Shown here piece by piece: positions 45,435-57,309 of a stretch of DNA of 64,000 bases (position 1 is the stretch's first letter; each line of letters begins with the position of its first letter). A model generated the notes under the pieces. That model searched no databases, was not told the DNA's origin, and saw nothing but the letters and a program-made list of their open reading frames with translations. The translations under genes were made by a program, and so were the position numbers. This stretch comes from Catonia carolina (lineage: Eukaryota > Arthropoda > Insecta > Hemiptera > Achilidae): contig JAQMRL010000011.1 of assembly GCA_035578175.1 (NCBI GenBank), positions 3,297,501 through 3,361,500 on the forward strand, given 5' to 3'.

Positions 45435-46596
45435 AAGGCAATTAGAAAAGTTTTCAAATGAAATTACATTCTGTAATAAAAATATTATAATTTGGTCTAC
45501 ATCTGACGAGAACTGATAAACATCAAAATCAATTTTAACAAAAATTTACGAGAGATTGTGTGTAGATTCCATAGCCATTTATATTGAAATAGTAATATTT
45601 ACGTACATAATAATTCTCAATAACACAAGAAATCTTATGAGAAAGTTTGAAAATCTTATGAGAATGTTAGTACTAATTCGATATTTGTATAACCAATATG
45701 TTTCCTTTAAAGTGCTGGAGAACGTCGTAGTTTTCTTGTGCAATTTTGCTGGTTATTTAGAATCTGTTTATGTATGTTTACCAATTACTAATGACTCTTC
45801 GACATACTTTCGAACTTAATCTACTTGGAGATAGCAATTATATAATGGGTTCTACCTAAGGTTTCTATTTTTAGTTAATTCATAATTTTCAACGAAAAAT
45901 TACTGACTGCTAACACTTTCTCTTATTCGAAAAATAAATTATTCACAATGAAAAACCCTTAGCTTATGTATTTTATAACATCCCTGTAAAAAATCGATAT
46001 ATCGTTATTAAGTGGTACTTTTCCAATGTGTACATAAAAAAATATATTTTTTTAAGAAACCGTAAAATATACAACCAATAAATCTTTAGGGCTGTACAAA
46101 AACTTAGTCCGACCTTTCTATTTAACTGAATAAACGGAATACTAAATTCTAAATTCTTCCAAAACATTTAGATTTATTTATAGCTGTATCGTAAATGAAC
46201 TAGGAAATCATGGTAAGTTAATAAATCAATAAACCCATACCGGGTTCTAAATACAATCAGTACTCTCTCTCCCTGTCACATACATAATGGTTGGCGTAGA
46301 TGACATGAACAGTAGACCTACACGTAAATCACATTCATTTTGCGTGAATTGTGTACGGAGCAAAGGGAGAATATTTGGCCTGCCCGAAAGTTGTTTGAAA
46401 ATATAAATCGAGAATACAAATTTCCTTACAACTTTGTTCTATTGTGTTACAATATTGCTTTTTGTTCACGATCTGGTACTGTAGCGATATTGATTGTTTC
46501 AAAGTTGAATTTAGCTTTTGAAACCCTTCTCTCTAAGGAATTTTAAATACCCATTCAATTTTCATACAAATTTTACTCCATTTAAAAAATTATGTT
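45435..46596. other. AT-rich DNA with no recognised gene
   Basis: Frames of 60-90 codons near 45556-45819 and 46340-46546 lack any recognisable domain. Confidence 0.5.
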
Positions 46597-47470
46597 GTTT
46601 TTCTTTCTCTTGCCTATATGAGTATGTGTAGAAAGGAAAGTATTATTTCATGTCGATTTTTCGAAATCGAGTTTGTGTGTGTATGAACAAAATATCTCTG
46701 GAACGGAACATCGTATGAAGTTGAAACTTAAAACTTAAGTTAAATACCACTAGAGAACCCGACACGAACATTTTCATCAAAATCGGTCCACCGGAAACAG
46801 TAGTTTATTCGTGTAATTTTTCTTTTTTGCGATTTTATCAAAAACGGCTCCTACGATTTTTTTTAAAAATCGCCTCATTTACTACATTTTTTCTGCTCTA
46901 CAAGATAGGATAGGCGCCATGTCTGCTGAAATTCTTAGGAAGGCTGTGCTTTTGTTGAAAAAAAATGGTTTTTGAGATCGTGCCTTTAATATGCATTTTA
47001 AGGCAAAAGTGTATATAATCAAAGTTGTAGGAAATTTAAAAACCTACAACTTTCACTCCAAACATTTCTTTGTATAACGCTTAGTTTAGCAGTAATTTGT
47101 GATTTTCTGGTTTTTTCATGAAAATCTCTAAAAAATGATTTTTTTAAGAAATCGACCGTATCAATTTTACGACGAAAATGCATAGGCCTATAATTAAATT
47201 TATAGGAAATTAAAAGACCAAACACTTTATTTTAAGAATTTTACTCTATTGAGCCTAGTTTAGTGTCAAATAGTGATTTTGCATATTATTAAGCCATACT
47301 AAGTTTGATTTTCATTTTGCATAAATCACTCCTGATTAAAACTAGGTTATGTTTTTTTAGGTTAGTTAATTTTTGTTTAATTCTAATGTTTAATACTAAT
47401 GTTAGGTATATTGTTCATTATTTGCATTGGCAAGAGAAATTCGTGTGACTATTTCACACTAGATTTTTTG
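46597..47470 (+). repeat. Repeat B, copy 10 (full length)
   Basis: From GTTTTTCTTTCTCTTGCC to GGCAAGAGAAATTCGTGTGA, with both tandem units. A block holding TTCACCGGATCTACACG and the microsatellite is mostly deleted. Confidence 0.9.
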
Positions 47471-48446
47471 ATTTCTTATAATATACCCGTGGTACTGCAG
47501 CTTACCTCAGCATAATTTTTATACTTATGTGAAATATTAAAGAAAATATATAACTTCCATCTTCTTTTTAAATTTTCTGATAAAGCCTGATGGATTTGCT
47601 ATTTTACGGATTTGTTAATTTGAAATTTTGAACAAAACCTCTTGATGTTATTAGTAAATGGAGTCTTTGAGATCGGTGTGCAATATGTGATTCAGAAAGT
47701 AATGCATGGTGACTTGAGGGTAATGCGTAGAAATTTATATTGAAATTCTTTTGAATGGCTTTTAAATTACTTTGTTTTATCCAACCAAAAACTTGAACAC
47801 CGTGCCTTTATACAGATAACATTTAAAAGGGTTTAGTAAAATAATAATTTCTGCTTCAAACGAATGAACAATTTAGGATTCGTAAACCAATAGAGCCGTT
47901 TCAAACATGAATTTAGCTGAATTCAGTTGAAGGGACAGTAAATTGAATTTATTTTTAACTAGTGACCCACGCTATACATAACAAATATTTATTCAATTTT
48001 ATTTATTTTAAATGTATTGTTCCCAGTGAATTTTCGTGTTGACAGTACTACATTTTATATACTGATAGTATTCTTTAATGAATAGCTGTCAGTCTGAATA
48101 TAAAACTTATTATGAAAATTGAACTTCTCATTTGAAGACAAATTAAGGTTATTGGCTTACTCTAACAGTTCATACTTTGATATAGTACTTATTATATTCG
48201 CGTGGTAGACAAAATTAGCATTATTGCATGTCAAGACACAAACAACTTAACCTATCCTTATGCGGTTTGTTTAAACGTCAAGGTCTTAACAGGTATTCAT
48301 CCAGTCAACTCTTATCACGAAACTCGGAAATTGTAGTTATTATTATCAGAAAAAATTACCCTGAAATAACTTTAATGAGAAAAAATTTGATAAAAAATTA
48401 TAGAATTTTGTGTTGTAAATTGTTGAAGTATCTTTTTTGCGTAACT
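47471..48446. other. AT-rich DNA with no recognised feature
   Basis: Nothing recognised. Confidence 0.5.
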
Positions 48447-48800
48447 ATTTATACTTTTTCTTGTCTTATGTAAATATACAAGGAAAGGAAAGTACCTATT
48501 GTTCCCGTGTCGATTTTTCGAATTTCGAGTTTTCACCGGAAGTAAACGTTTTCATGCCGCTGGACTCAAAAAAATGTTTTTAAGCGACTGGCCTATATAA
48601 GCTAACTAAAACTAAAACTAATAAGACTAACTGGACTAATAAGAAACTAAGAACTTCAGGAAGTACCACTGAGAAACCTGACAAGAATATTTTCATTAAG
48701 TTCAGTCCTCGGTAAGTAGTACAGTTCACTACTGCTTCCCGAGGACTGATCTTTTCCGAATTTTTCGATAATTTGAACAGTCGCGGTTTTTATTAGTTCG
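48447..48800 (+). repeat. Repeat B, copy 11 (5' part, diverged)
   Basis: It keeps ACTTTTTCTTGTC, GTGTCGATTTTTCGAATTTCG, TTTTCACCGGA and GTACCACTGAGAAACCTGAC. Near the core the normal ATCGGTCAACCGG text is replaced by a hairpin (48702-48749). Confidence 0.75.
48702..48749. other. Perfect short hairpin inside repeat B
   Basis: TCAGTCCTCGG (48702-48712) pairs fully with CCGAGGACTGA (48739-48749), and inside it AGTAGT (48715-48720) pairs with ACTACT (48728-48733) around a 7-base loop. Other repeat B copies lack this structure. Confidence 0.85.
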
Positions 48801-49000
48801 GATTAGGGGGCTTGTACTGTAACCCGCAGAAAGAAGTTTCAATAGTATTTAAGTTACTAAAACAGTTTTAATACTAATATAGTAACATAGTATGTATTAA
48901 AGAAAAATAAACATAGAAGCACTAACAGTTTTTCAACTTGGATAATGGAAAACCAGTTTTGGGAAGTTAAAATAAGCAAATTTAGACTAAATTGTAAATG

Positions 49001-50362
49001 AATTGGTCATTTCAGAAAGCCTACAAGTCAAAAATACTAACCATTAGAAAAATTAAAAAACTTGTAATATATTGTTTCAGTTAAAAAAAAATATTAAAAA
49101 ATGTAAATTGTTCAGAAGGTTGTTCCCTTTAATATAAAATATACTTTTATCTTTTTAAAGACAAGCCACTTGTTAAAAAAGAAATTGAAAATTTAGAGTT
49201 AGGTGTTTCTGAAATAAATTGGAGTAAAATGTTAAATTACGTTGTGTTCTGTAAAACCGTTTTTAGATCTGAAGAAAATTGTTCTGTGCAATAGTATTCA
49301 TTTCTTTTTTCAGTATTTTACATTATGACTTAAAATAGCTTTCTGCAATAATAAAAATTGAAATTCTTTTTTTTCTTTAATATTTTTTTAACTTTGATTC
49401 TTTATTTAGAAACTATACAATACAGTACAACCATCCAAAAGCTTAACAGAATTTTGAATAAACAAATGACGTAAAAAATAAACAGAAAAGAATTTAAAAA
49501 AAATACATCCCAGTGGATGATTCAAAAGTTGAACAGTAAAAAGAAATTAAGAAAAAATATAAAACAAACACAGGAAAATAAAATAATATACACATAACAA
49601 AAATAACATAGAATACAATGTACTTAGAATAAGAAGTAGCGTAGAAAGTAACAATAACAAATAATATAAGTATTGTACGATAAAGAACATGAAATAAGAA
49701 ACGAAACATATTTAGGGTACATGAGTAATAAAGATCTGAACAACATTTAATAAATTATAATTACAAAAGTGAAATGTTAAAGAATTATGAAATCTGTAAA
49801 ATAATGTGGATATCTTTTAAGCATTGTATTTATATTTTGTTATTAGATCAGTAGATCTCTACTCCATTTTCTTCGTAGGCGTCGGTGAGTTAAGTTTTGT
49901 CTTGACATTTGCTGTATTAGGGGATTAATGTGGTCTGTTAAATGTTGAGTATTTGATTTTATTAGTTTCTGATACAAAAGGAATTATTAAGTCGGAGTGC
50001 AAATTCTTAACTTTAACTTTAAGAAAGAAAAATGTTGATTTTCAGGGCTACTCGCGTGTTCATCGTTGTCATTAACAGTAGTTATACACCATAAAAAGAT
50101 TTTTGCATTGAATCTTTGTGTAGCTTTTCCACTAGAATGCAGAGCTTAAGCTTCAAAAAAACATCCTTTTTAATTTTTTAATTTGAAGGAGACACTGTGT
50201 ATCCGTAAGGATAAGTCTTTTCTTAGTGTTATATATTATTTAAGGAAAGCCATACTTATGTGATTTTTGTAGGGATTGTGTTTACATTCAATTAGTTCTA
50301 AAATGCACTAAAGAAAAATGTAAATTTTGACTAATGAGCTTTCTGAATTGACTGATTCAAAT
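49001..50362 (+). repeat. Repeat F, copy 1, split by a Jockey-like LINE
   Basis: The two parts 49001-49368 and 50001-50362 align in order with the uninterrupted copy at 53536-54239. Shared words are GGTCATTTCAGAAAGCC, AAATTGTTCAGA, TTTTTAAAGACAAGCCA, TGAAATAAATTGGAGTAAAA, CATTATGACTTAAAATAGC, CATCGTTGTCAT and CTTATGTGATTTTTGTAGGG. No frame is conserved. Confidence 0.85.
49369..50000 (-). pseudogene. Jockey-like LINE 3' fragment nested in repeat F
   Basis: AAATTCTT is duplicated on both sides (49361-49368, 50001-50008). On the minus strand the frame to the stop at 49843-49845 reads LTDHINPLIQQMSRQNLTHR, RLRRKWSRDLLI, the Jockey C-terminus; the same RDLLI ending occurs at 7174-7431. A 480-bp 3' UTR follows with AATAAA near its end (about 49402) and an A-rich tail (T run at 49370-49374). 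The minus-strand frame at 49709-49494 is in the UTR and is not a gene. Confidence 0.87.
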
Positions 50363-51051
50363 TAAAGAATGTTAATTAAGTATGTATTGTAATGATTTTT
50401 GTACAAAAATGGGAAAAAAATAAATTTAATACTTTAGAGTGCTCTTTTTATAAATTAATACCAGCAGGGTTTACTTGAAACAGTTGATCCTTTTTGAAGT
50501 AGAAACCAAACTTATTAATTTATTTAGTTCCTTTCCTTTCGTAAAGTTGGAACTAAGTGCTATTTTCTTATATTGAACAAGGTTACAAGATGGTAACCTA
50601 GTTTTTCGTTCTACTCTGTATCTTTTTTCATTCAACTACCGAATGTACTTTATATTACTACTAGAATAAAATTTATAGTATAAAATGGTAGTTTTACAAA
50701 TAGTTGTAATGCAGAATACTAAAGTAGTAAGAGCTATTTCTTGATAGGTAGGATACTGCAATAGGATGCATGTTGAATTCCATTGCATACATGTCAGAAA
50801 GTAATTCCTCATTTCCTTCAATAGCAATAGTACGTTTTATTTATTGCAACAGTTTGTTATTTTGCATAAAATTTCATGTACACGAGGAAGTCAGTTAAAT
50901 TGGATGTAAGATTAAATATTTATAGCATTTTATATCGGTTAAAAATGTTTCATTGTGTTTTCTCACGCTAAATATTTAACATTTTTCGATAAGTCGATGT
51001 TTCAGAGTACTCCCAGCTACTTCCTAGATGCAACTCCTTAAGGGCTTATAC
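50363..51051. other. AT-rich DNA with no recognised feature
   Basis: Nothing recognised. Confidence 0.5.
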
Positions 51052-51390
51052 TGCCCATAACAGACAGGTGGAGTGTCAAATTATTTAAACTCAATCTGTT
51101 AGTTGCTGGGCTAAAGCAAGTAGTTCTATTTCTTATCACATGGTGTAAAGGACACAAATCAGAGTTATCTCCTCTGAAAGTAACGAATTAAATTATACAG
51201 CCATACCCTGTGGTGAACGAAGTGAAGGTGTCATTTGCTGAGTGGAAAATATGTGCTTTTCAGAGGGCATGGTGATAAGCGTACTTTTCCGCTCAGTGAG
51301 GAAGGAAATTGTAAAGCACCTCACTCCTCGATTTACATTGTAAAACCTCTACAGGTTCAAACCAGCTTTCGGCTGTTGACCTAAACAACA
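51052..51390 (+). repeat. Repeat A, copy 8 (short internal deletion)
   Basis: CCCATAACAGACAGGTGGAG to TGACCTAAACAACA. The segment after CTTATCACATGG (about 50 bp in other copies) is deleted. Its CAA tail directly abuts SINE-3 copy 2. Confidence 0.9.
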
Positions 51391-51703
51391 CCCTAATGTG
51401 TGAACCTTGCAATCTGTTCAATTCAGAACAATAAGCAACCCCATGATCTAATGAGATGAGGATGATGTGTATGACGTATAAATCAGGTGTAGTATTACAC
51501 AGACCCAGGCTGATCATTCTCGGGAGAGTATGGTTAATTGAATCCCCAACCATCAAAGTACACCGGTAACCACTGTCTAGTATTCAAATCCGTATAAAAT
51601 TAACTAATTTCACTAATATTTGAACCAGGAACCTTCGTCTCCATTAATCGGCTGTTAAACTTCTGACTCGCGGCGATGACTTTACTTCTAGAGCAACCCG
51701 ATG
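51391..51703 (-). repeat. tRNA-derived SINE, group 3, copy 2
   Basis: The reverse complement aligns end to end with 10016-10320: GGTTCAAATATTAG (B box), TTTGAATACTAGACAG, ACCGGTGTACTTTGATGG, GGGGTTGCTTATTGTT. The tRNA-like 5' part is at the right (CATCGGGTTGCTCTAGAAG). Confidence 0.8.
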
Positions 51704-52562
51704 TGCAATGTAAAATTAAATTAGAAAAACAAACACATACCTTGTTTGTTTTGTTATTAAATTGTTTGTAAAATAAGCTTTTGAACTTTCATGAGAGGGT
51801 CCAAATAAAATAAGTTGGTACCATAACACCCTGGTTTATGTGTGTTTTATAATATTTATTTATTTTAACAGTATACTTTTCTGTCAAGGGGTGTTCTATG
51901 GTTATTTTTGGCTATCCAGGTAAACTGCTGAATATTTCCTTTCGTTTTCTATGACTTACTTTCCCGTTCTTTTTCTCATATCTTGACTTTTATGTAAAAG
52001 TATTTAATTTTACTTGAAAACAATTATTTATCTTGTATCTATTTTTAAATTATTAAAAAATATAACTTTTGTAATATTTTTAATTTGTTTACGAAGTACG
52101 TTTCGAATGAAATATTGACGGAACAGAATTGTCAACGATTTTCCCTAATTGCGAAAACTTTGTCTTCATTACTGATTTTTTGTTTTATTCTATACAGGAT
52201 GAAATAAACCAAATTCGAGGGAAAGTTTCTCATCTCTACTTTATCATCATTATATTATCCTTGACGTATTCAATATTTTTTTTTACGTATCATGTATTTT
52301 TTATAAAAGGAGAACAAAACGACCACATATTTCGTTATAAAACAAAAATGTATGAAAATTTTGAACTTCAAAGTTTTTAGATGGATGAATTCATATAAAA
52401 ATTTCGTATTAATATACGGTAGACTTCTCAATAATTTATTCCAAATTAGACATAATTTATTTCAGAGGCAAAATATAATAAAATTAAAATCTTGTATTAA
52501 ACATGGTGAAGTACTGACATCGTCTCATTCATCCTGTCTGTCTTTCTTTTCTCCGTACTCAA

Positions 52563-52565
<3 letters not shown>
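51704..52565. other. AT-rich DNA with no recognised gene
   Basis: Two plus-strand frames (52129-52380 and 52352-52699) are low-complexity and the second runs through a microsatellite. I do not regard them as genes. Confidence 0.5.
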
Positions 52566-52593
<28 letters not shown>

Positions 52594-52621
52594 CTCTCTC
52601 TCTCCCCTCTATCTCCCTCCC

Positions 52622-52653
<32 letters not shown>

Positions 52654-52654
52654 A
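52566..52654. repeat. (AC)n-(CT)n compound microsatellite
   Basis: An AC run (52566-52591) passes into CT-rich repeats (52590-52654). The second half is a long pyrimidine tract able to form triplex DNA. Confidence 0.95.
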
Positions 52655-52704
52655 ACGTACACATACTTGTACGCTTTAGAGATTAATTTAACTATTTAAC
52701 TTAT

Positions 52705-52765
52705 TCATTAAGTTCACGCACGCGTTGAAACCCGTCTTTCCGCTGAAAATTACTTAAACACCGCT
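52705..52765 (+). repeat. Possible repeat A 3' remnant
   Basis: GTTGAAACCCGTCTTTCCGC then TGAAAATTACTTAAACACC resembles the family 3' end (GGTTCAAACCAGCCTTTCGG, TGATGACCTAAACAAC) with scattered changes. Low confidence. Confidence 0.35.
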
Positions 52766-53535
52766 TGGCTGCACCAACATACATATGCTGTCTAAATTAC
52801 GTTTAAGTCGCGTTACAAGTGGATCTAAAATAGACTTAAGTTTTAGATCTTAAAAGCAATGATCATTTTAAACTAGGTTAAATACGTTCTCTGTTGCCGT
52901 ACATGGTTTTTGATATTCCTATATGGCATAACTTTAATTGAACGAGTGCCTTTAGGGAAAATGATTTTCTTCTAATCCGTTTTTGCCAAGAGTAATTGAA
53001 TTTGTAATTATATTACATTAGAGACATTGTCATGTGAATTGAAATTTGCCTGGTATTATCTTATGCAAGTATAATTACGCGTATTAGGGATTAAAATTTC
53101 CTTAGTAAGTCTCTACCTTTTTGGTCAAATTATAACTTCAAAGACAATCTTTCCTTCATAATTTTGTTTTTCCTTTTGTCAATTAGTTTGCTATTCATCT
53201 CATTACCAGTAAAGTGAAAATATTGTCTTCTCAGCATTTTCAATGTTTTTGTATTAACTCTATTAAAAATATATTATTAAAGTCATGTTAGAAGTGTAGT
53301 AATGTACTTCCATTGAGTGGAAAAGTAAGATAATTATTTTACACAAAATCTGGGCTAAAGTATGACGTAGTAGGCAGTGGAAGAGGTAGTTGGATGATTT
53401 GGGATGATTTTAAGAATATAGAGATAAGGAATGAAGAACCTTTAAATTGAAAAAAAAAATCTTAAATTGCTTACATTCAACAAGGAATTAGAATAAAACA
53501 ATTATTTTTCCTTGAATTTTCATGTATGAATACTT
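52766..53535. other. AT-rich DNA with no recognised feature
   Basis: Nothing recognised. Confidence 0.5.
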
Positions 53536-54239
53536 GAATCGGTCATTTCAGAAAGCCCATTTATAAATCAGGAAAACTAATTTTGAAAAAATTAAAAATC
53601 TTGTAATTTATTGTTACAATTAAAAAAAATATAAATTGTTCAGACGGATGTCCCTTTTAATATAAAGTATACTTTGTCTTTTTAAAGACAAGCCAATTGT
53701 TTAAAAAAAATTGAAAATGTAGACTTACGGTGTTTCTGAAATAAATTGGAGTAAAATGCTAACTTATGTTGTTTTCTGTAAAATACAGAATATTGGCTGT
53801 AAAATCGCATTCATTTATTTATTTCAGTAGTTTACATTATGACTTAAAATAGCTTTCTGCAAAAATACAAATTTAAATTCTTAACTTTAAGAAAGAAATA
53901 TGTTAGTTTTTAGGGCCATTCATGTTCTTCATCGTTGTCATAAACAATAGTGTTATACACCTTAAAAATATTTTTGTATAGAATCTTTGTATGGCTCTTC
54001 CACTAGAAAGTAAAGCTTAAGGTTTAAAAGAACATCAACTTTAATTTTTTAATTACGAGGAAACACTTTAGTTATATCCTTAAGGATAAGCCTTTTCTTA
54101 GTGTTATATATTACTTAAGAAAATCCAGACTTATGTGATTTTTGTAGGGATGGTGAATTTAAATTCAGTTAGTTTTAAAATGCATTAAAGAAAAAATGTA
54201 AAATTTTGACTTATGGACCTTCTGAAATTACTGATTCAC
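53536..54239 (+). repeat. Repeat F, copy 2 (uninterrupted)
   Basis: It aligns along its length with the two parts of copy 1, about 4.5 kb away in the same orientation. There is no reading frame. The outer borders are only those of the alignment; no terminal repeats or tails are visible. Confidence 0.85.
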
Positions 54240-54565
54240 TTGTTTTATTTGTTTTACTTCAAATCCTTGAATACGTTTCAAACTAGAAAACTTAGTTTTT
54301 ATATTCTTCCTTTTTTAAAGATTTACGGAATATATATCTCGTAAATTAAGCTTTTTTGGTCTAGTCATGATCATAGTAACTTGAGTTTTACAGTTAATAC
54401 AATAGTTTAGTAATTCAGGTTTTTCGTGAAACTTACTTCTTCAATAGTATTTTTTCTTGTCTATTTGCTGATTTAGGTACTGTAGATGGGAAAGTCCGTG
54501 AAAGTAGTTTACTACTATACTAACATAAAATAACTTAGTTTTCGAAATTAAAATTAAATGAGATT
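54240..54565. other. AT-rich DNA with no recognised feature
   Basis: Nothing recognised. Confidence 0.5.
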
Positions 54566-54715
54566 AGTTGATGGAGTTATCAGCACAACTTGCTTCTGCA
54601 CCATGGGCTCCAGATTCGATTCCCGGTCAGGTATGGTGTTCTCGTATCATTCGTTTATATTTATCACCCTGCATCATCTGTATTAATGTACAAAACATTC
54701 GGACTTAAAACCAAA
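54566..54715 (+). repeat. tRNA-derived SINE, group 2, copy 2
   Basis: B box GATTCGATTCC (54613-54623) followed by CGGTCAGGTATGGTG. A diverged A box (GGAGTTATCAGCA) lies upstream. It aligns with 2738-2892 and abuts repeat B copy 12. Confidence 0.65.
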
Positions 54716-54727
54716 AGAGAATGAAAA

Positions 54728-55535
54728 ATATGGTGTGAAACATTCACATGACTTGCTTTTTCCAATGTAGGTAATTGACACTATAACCTATGTTTAATAA
54801 TGAGTAAACAATGTAAAATGGAAAACATAATCTAATTTTAATCATGATTGCAAAATGAATATCAACCTCTGAAGAACGTAAAAATACGGAAAAGCAGTAA
54901 TTGCCTCTAAACTAAACTCTTTTGAGAAATATTATTAAAATAGAAGTTGCAGGTCTTTTAATTTTGTATAACTTTAAATATATATAGATTTGCCGTAAAA
55001 TACCTACGAAGGCTGCAATGTTAAAAAAATCCAACTTTTTACCGATTTTGATGAGGGAAGTATAGAAAATCACTAATTGACACTAAACTAAGCGTTGTCC
55101 AAAAAAAATATTTGAAATAAAAGTTATCGATGTTTTTATTTCCTATAGGCTAATTTTGATTTATACACTAGAATACATATTAATTAAGGCCGTTATCTTA
55201 AAAAAACATTTTTGAGCCGTTTTTGATAAAATTGCAAAACGTGAAAAATCACGAATAAACTACTGCTTCAGGTTGGCCGATTTTGATGTTCGTGTCCGGT
55301 CTGCTAGTGGTATCTACCTTAACTTCCAAGTTTCAACTCCGTACAATATTCCGTTCCTGAGATATTTTCTTTACACAAACACGCGCGCGCGCGCGCGCCC
55401 ACACACACATGCACACACACACACACATAAACTAATCGCTAATCGTGTACAACCGGTGAAAACTCGATTTTTAAAAAAATCGACATAAAACCAATAATTT
55501 CCTTTCCAATATATCCATATAAGGCAAGAGAAAGT
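54728..55535 (-). repeat. Repeat B, copy 12 (full length) with CG/CA microsatellite
   Basis: Minus strand, from GGCAAGAGAAAGT at the right (55523-55535) to GGTGTGAAACATTCACATGA at the left. A CG run then CA runs lie at 55382-55427 at the family microsatellite position. Confidence 0.9.
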
Positions 55536-57309
55536 GAAAATCCTAAATTAGAGACTTAAATACTATCTGTAAAGAAATAATTAAACATTAATTTTATTCT
55601 AAATTAAAAAAAATCACACAAATCCAAGCATTATCACAACTGTAACTGTCACAGAATCAACAAAGTTGATCAAAGTAAAAGTATGCTGTAATAATGATTA
55701 TAATTATACACAGTTAACTTTGATACGTTGGTGTATTCCATTACAGTTTGTAGTTATTTAAAAAAAAATCAACCGATTAGAAACTTGATTTGCAACTTAA
55801 GAAAGTGTGTTTTAACTATTATGTGCTACTATTTATTTCGGAGTTTTCAATTTCGGCAGTAGTTTTTTTTGGAGAGTAGGTCGATCATTACACCTGTAAA
55901 ATTATTGATAATAAAATATAGATTTGGTTAAGGATTTTAATAATTTTTTCAGGTCATTGTATTTATTAATACTTTCCGTTTTCATCTCTGTTTCTTTTGT
56001 TCTATCGATTTCATTTATTCCCTTTCGCAAGAACTTTTGTTAATATTTCACCATAATGTGTCCTAAGGGACATTCCTTTTTCATAAAACAATACTTTATA
56101 CATATTTTTCCTTTCTTTCAATCAAATAACCTTATACATTTTTCTCTCAACTTTTTACCTTGTCATTTAACTTTTCTATCAATGTTCAAATTGATAAAAA
56201 TGAGCGTTCATCTTTTTCTTTCATTGTGTCACTGCATCAAAATGTGATCAAAATAATATTATTTGATTTTACATACTTTCTTACAATTTACCTGTACGAT
56301 GGAATGAAAAAGGATTTTAAAAGAATTCACCCTCTTTCTTTCTCTGCATGTGTGCGCGCTATTTGATCGGGAGCAAAATCTCTGAACTAAATAGTATAAA
56401 ATTTGAAAACCTCAGTTTTCAAATATTTAATTAACTGTATAACTTCAATTTACAACTTACTTCAAGACATTATAAATCAAGATAATGTTGTTAACAAAAA
56501 TTTAGAAAAAATAAATAAAAGATTATCTGTGGTACCATACGGTTTTTTTTTACAAAAAGTATAATATTAAAAAAAAAAAATTGAAAAGGTTGATTAAATT
56601 ACGGACACAAAATCAGATAAGTAAATAAAATAAATCAACCATTTTCCAGAAAAGGTCAGCAGGATTGATTTTTTCAAGCGTCCGTCGCTATGTAGTGTTG
56701 TCTAGAAGATTGATGACTTTGTGATTGAGATGGTGATCCTTTTTAATTTTGTAATTGCTGTTATTTTGTAATTTCCTGTAATGTGTTATTGTTCATTTCG
56801 TGGTGTAGGCCTAATATTGTAACGTTATTCCGGGTACTCTTTAGGTTCTGGTTATTTATAAATAATTAAACTTCTTTTTGCATTTGTAACAAATAGACTA
56901 TTTATTTACAAATAAAGTACTTCATTAATTATTACAATTTTAATGACTAGAAAATTACAATAAACTATTTAACTGATTAACAAAACAAATGTATTATAGT
57001 ATTTTTTAAAACTTTACTAAGAAGAAGTATGGTAATTTAAAAATAATTAATTAAATCGTACTCTCAATTGTACACAATTACAAAAATTGTTCACTGTATG
57101 CTGTCATGGAGAATCTGTTTCAATACGCGACACTCAAACCGGTTTTTAACTAACATACTTCATAACGTTCGACAAAACACTCACTGTGAAGAGAAGTATA
57201 AGGAATATAATAGAAAATAAAACTAAATGAATACTAAAAAATTCCAGCGAAATAAATAGTAACAGAAAGAACATAACAACCTAATGGAAGCCTCTATTTT
57301 TTACTAAAC
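55536..57309. other. AT-rich DNA with no recognised gene
   Basis: Overlapping 63-68-codon plus-strand frames near 56056-56366 are rich in F, S and L and have no domain. An A run lies near 56569-56580. Confidence 0.5.

Noticed and set aside
49494..49709. Very hydrophobic 71-codon minus-strand frame resembling a membrane protein
   Set aside because: It lies in the AT-rich 3' UTR of a Jockey fragment; hydrophobicity is expected from T-rich codons.
52352..52699. 115-codon frame ending in HTHTHT/SLSLSL runs
   Set aside because: It runs through the AC/CT microsatellite and has no conserved motif.
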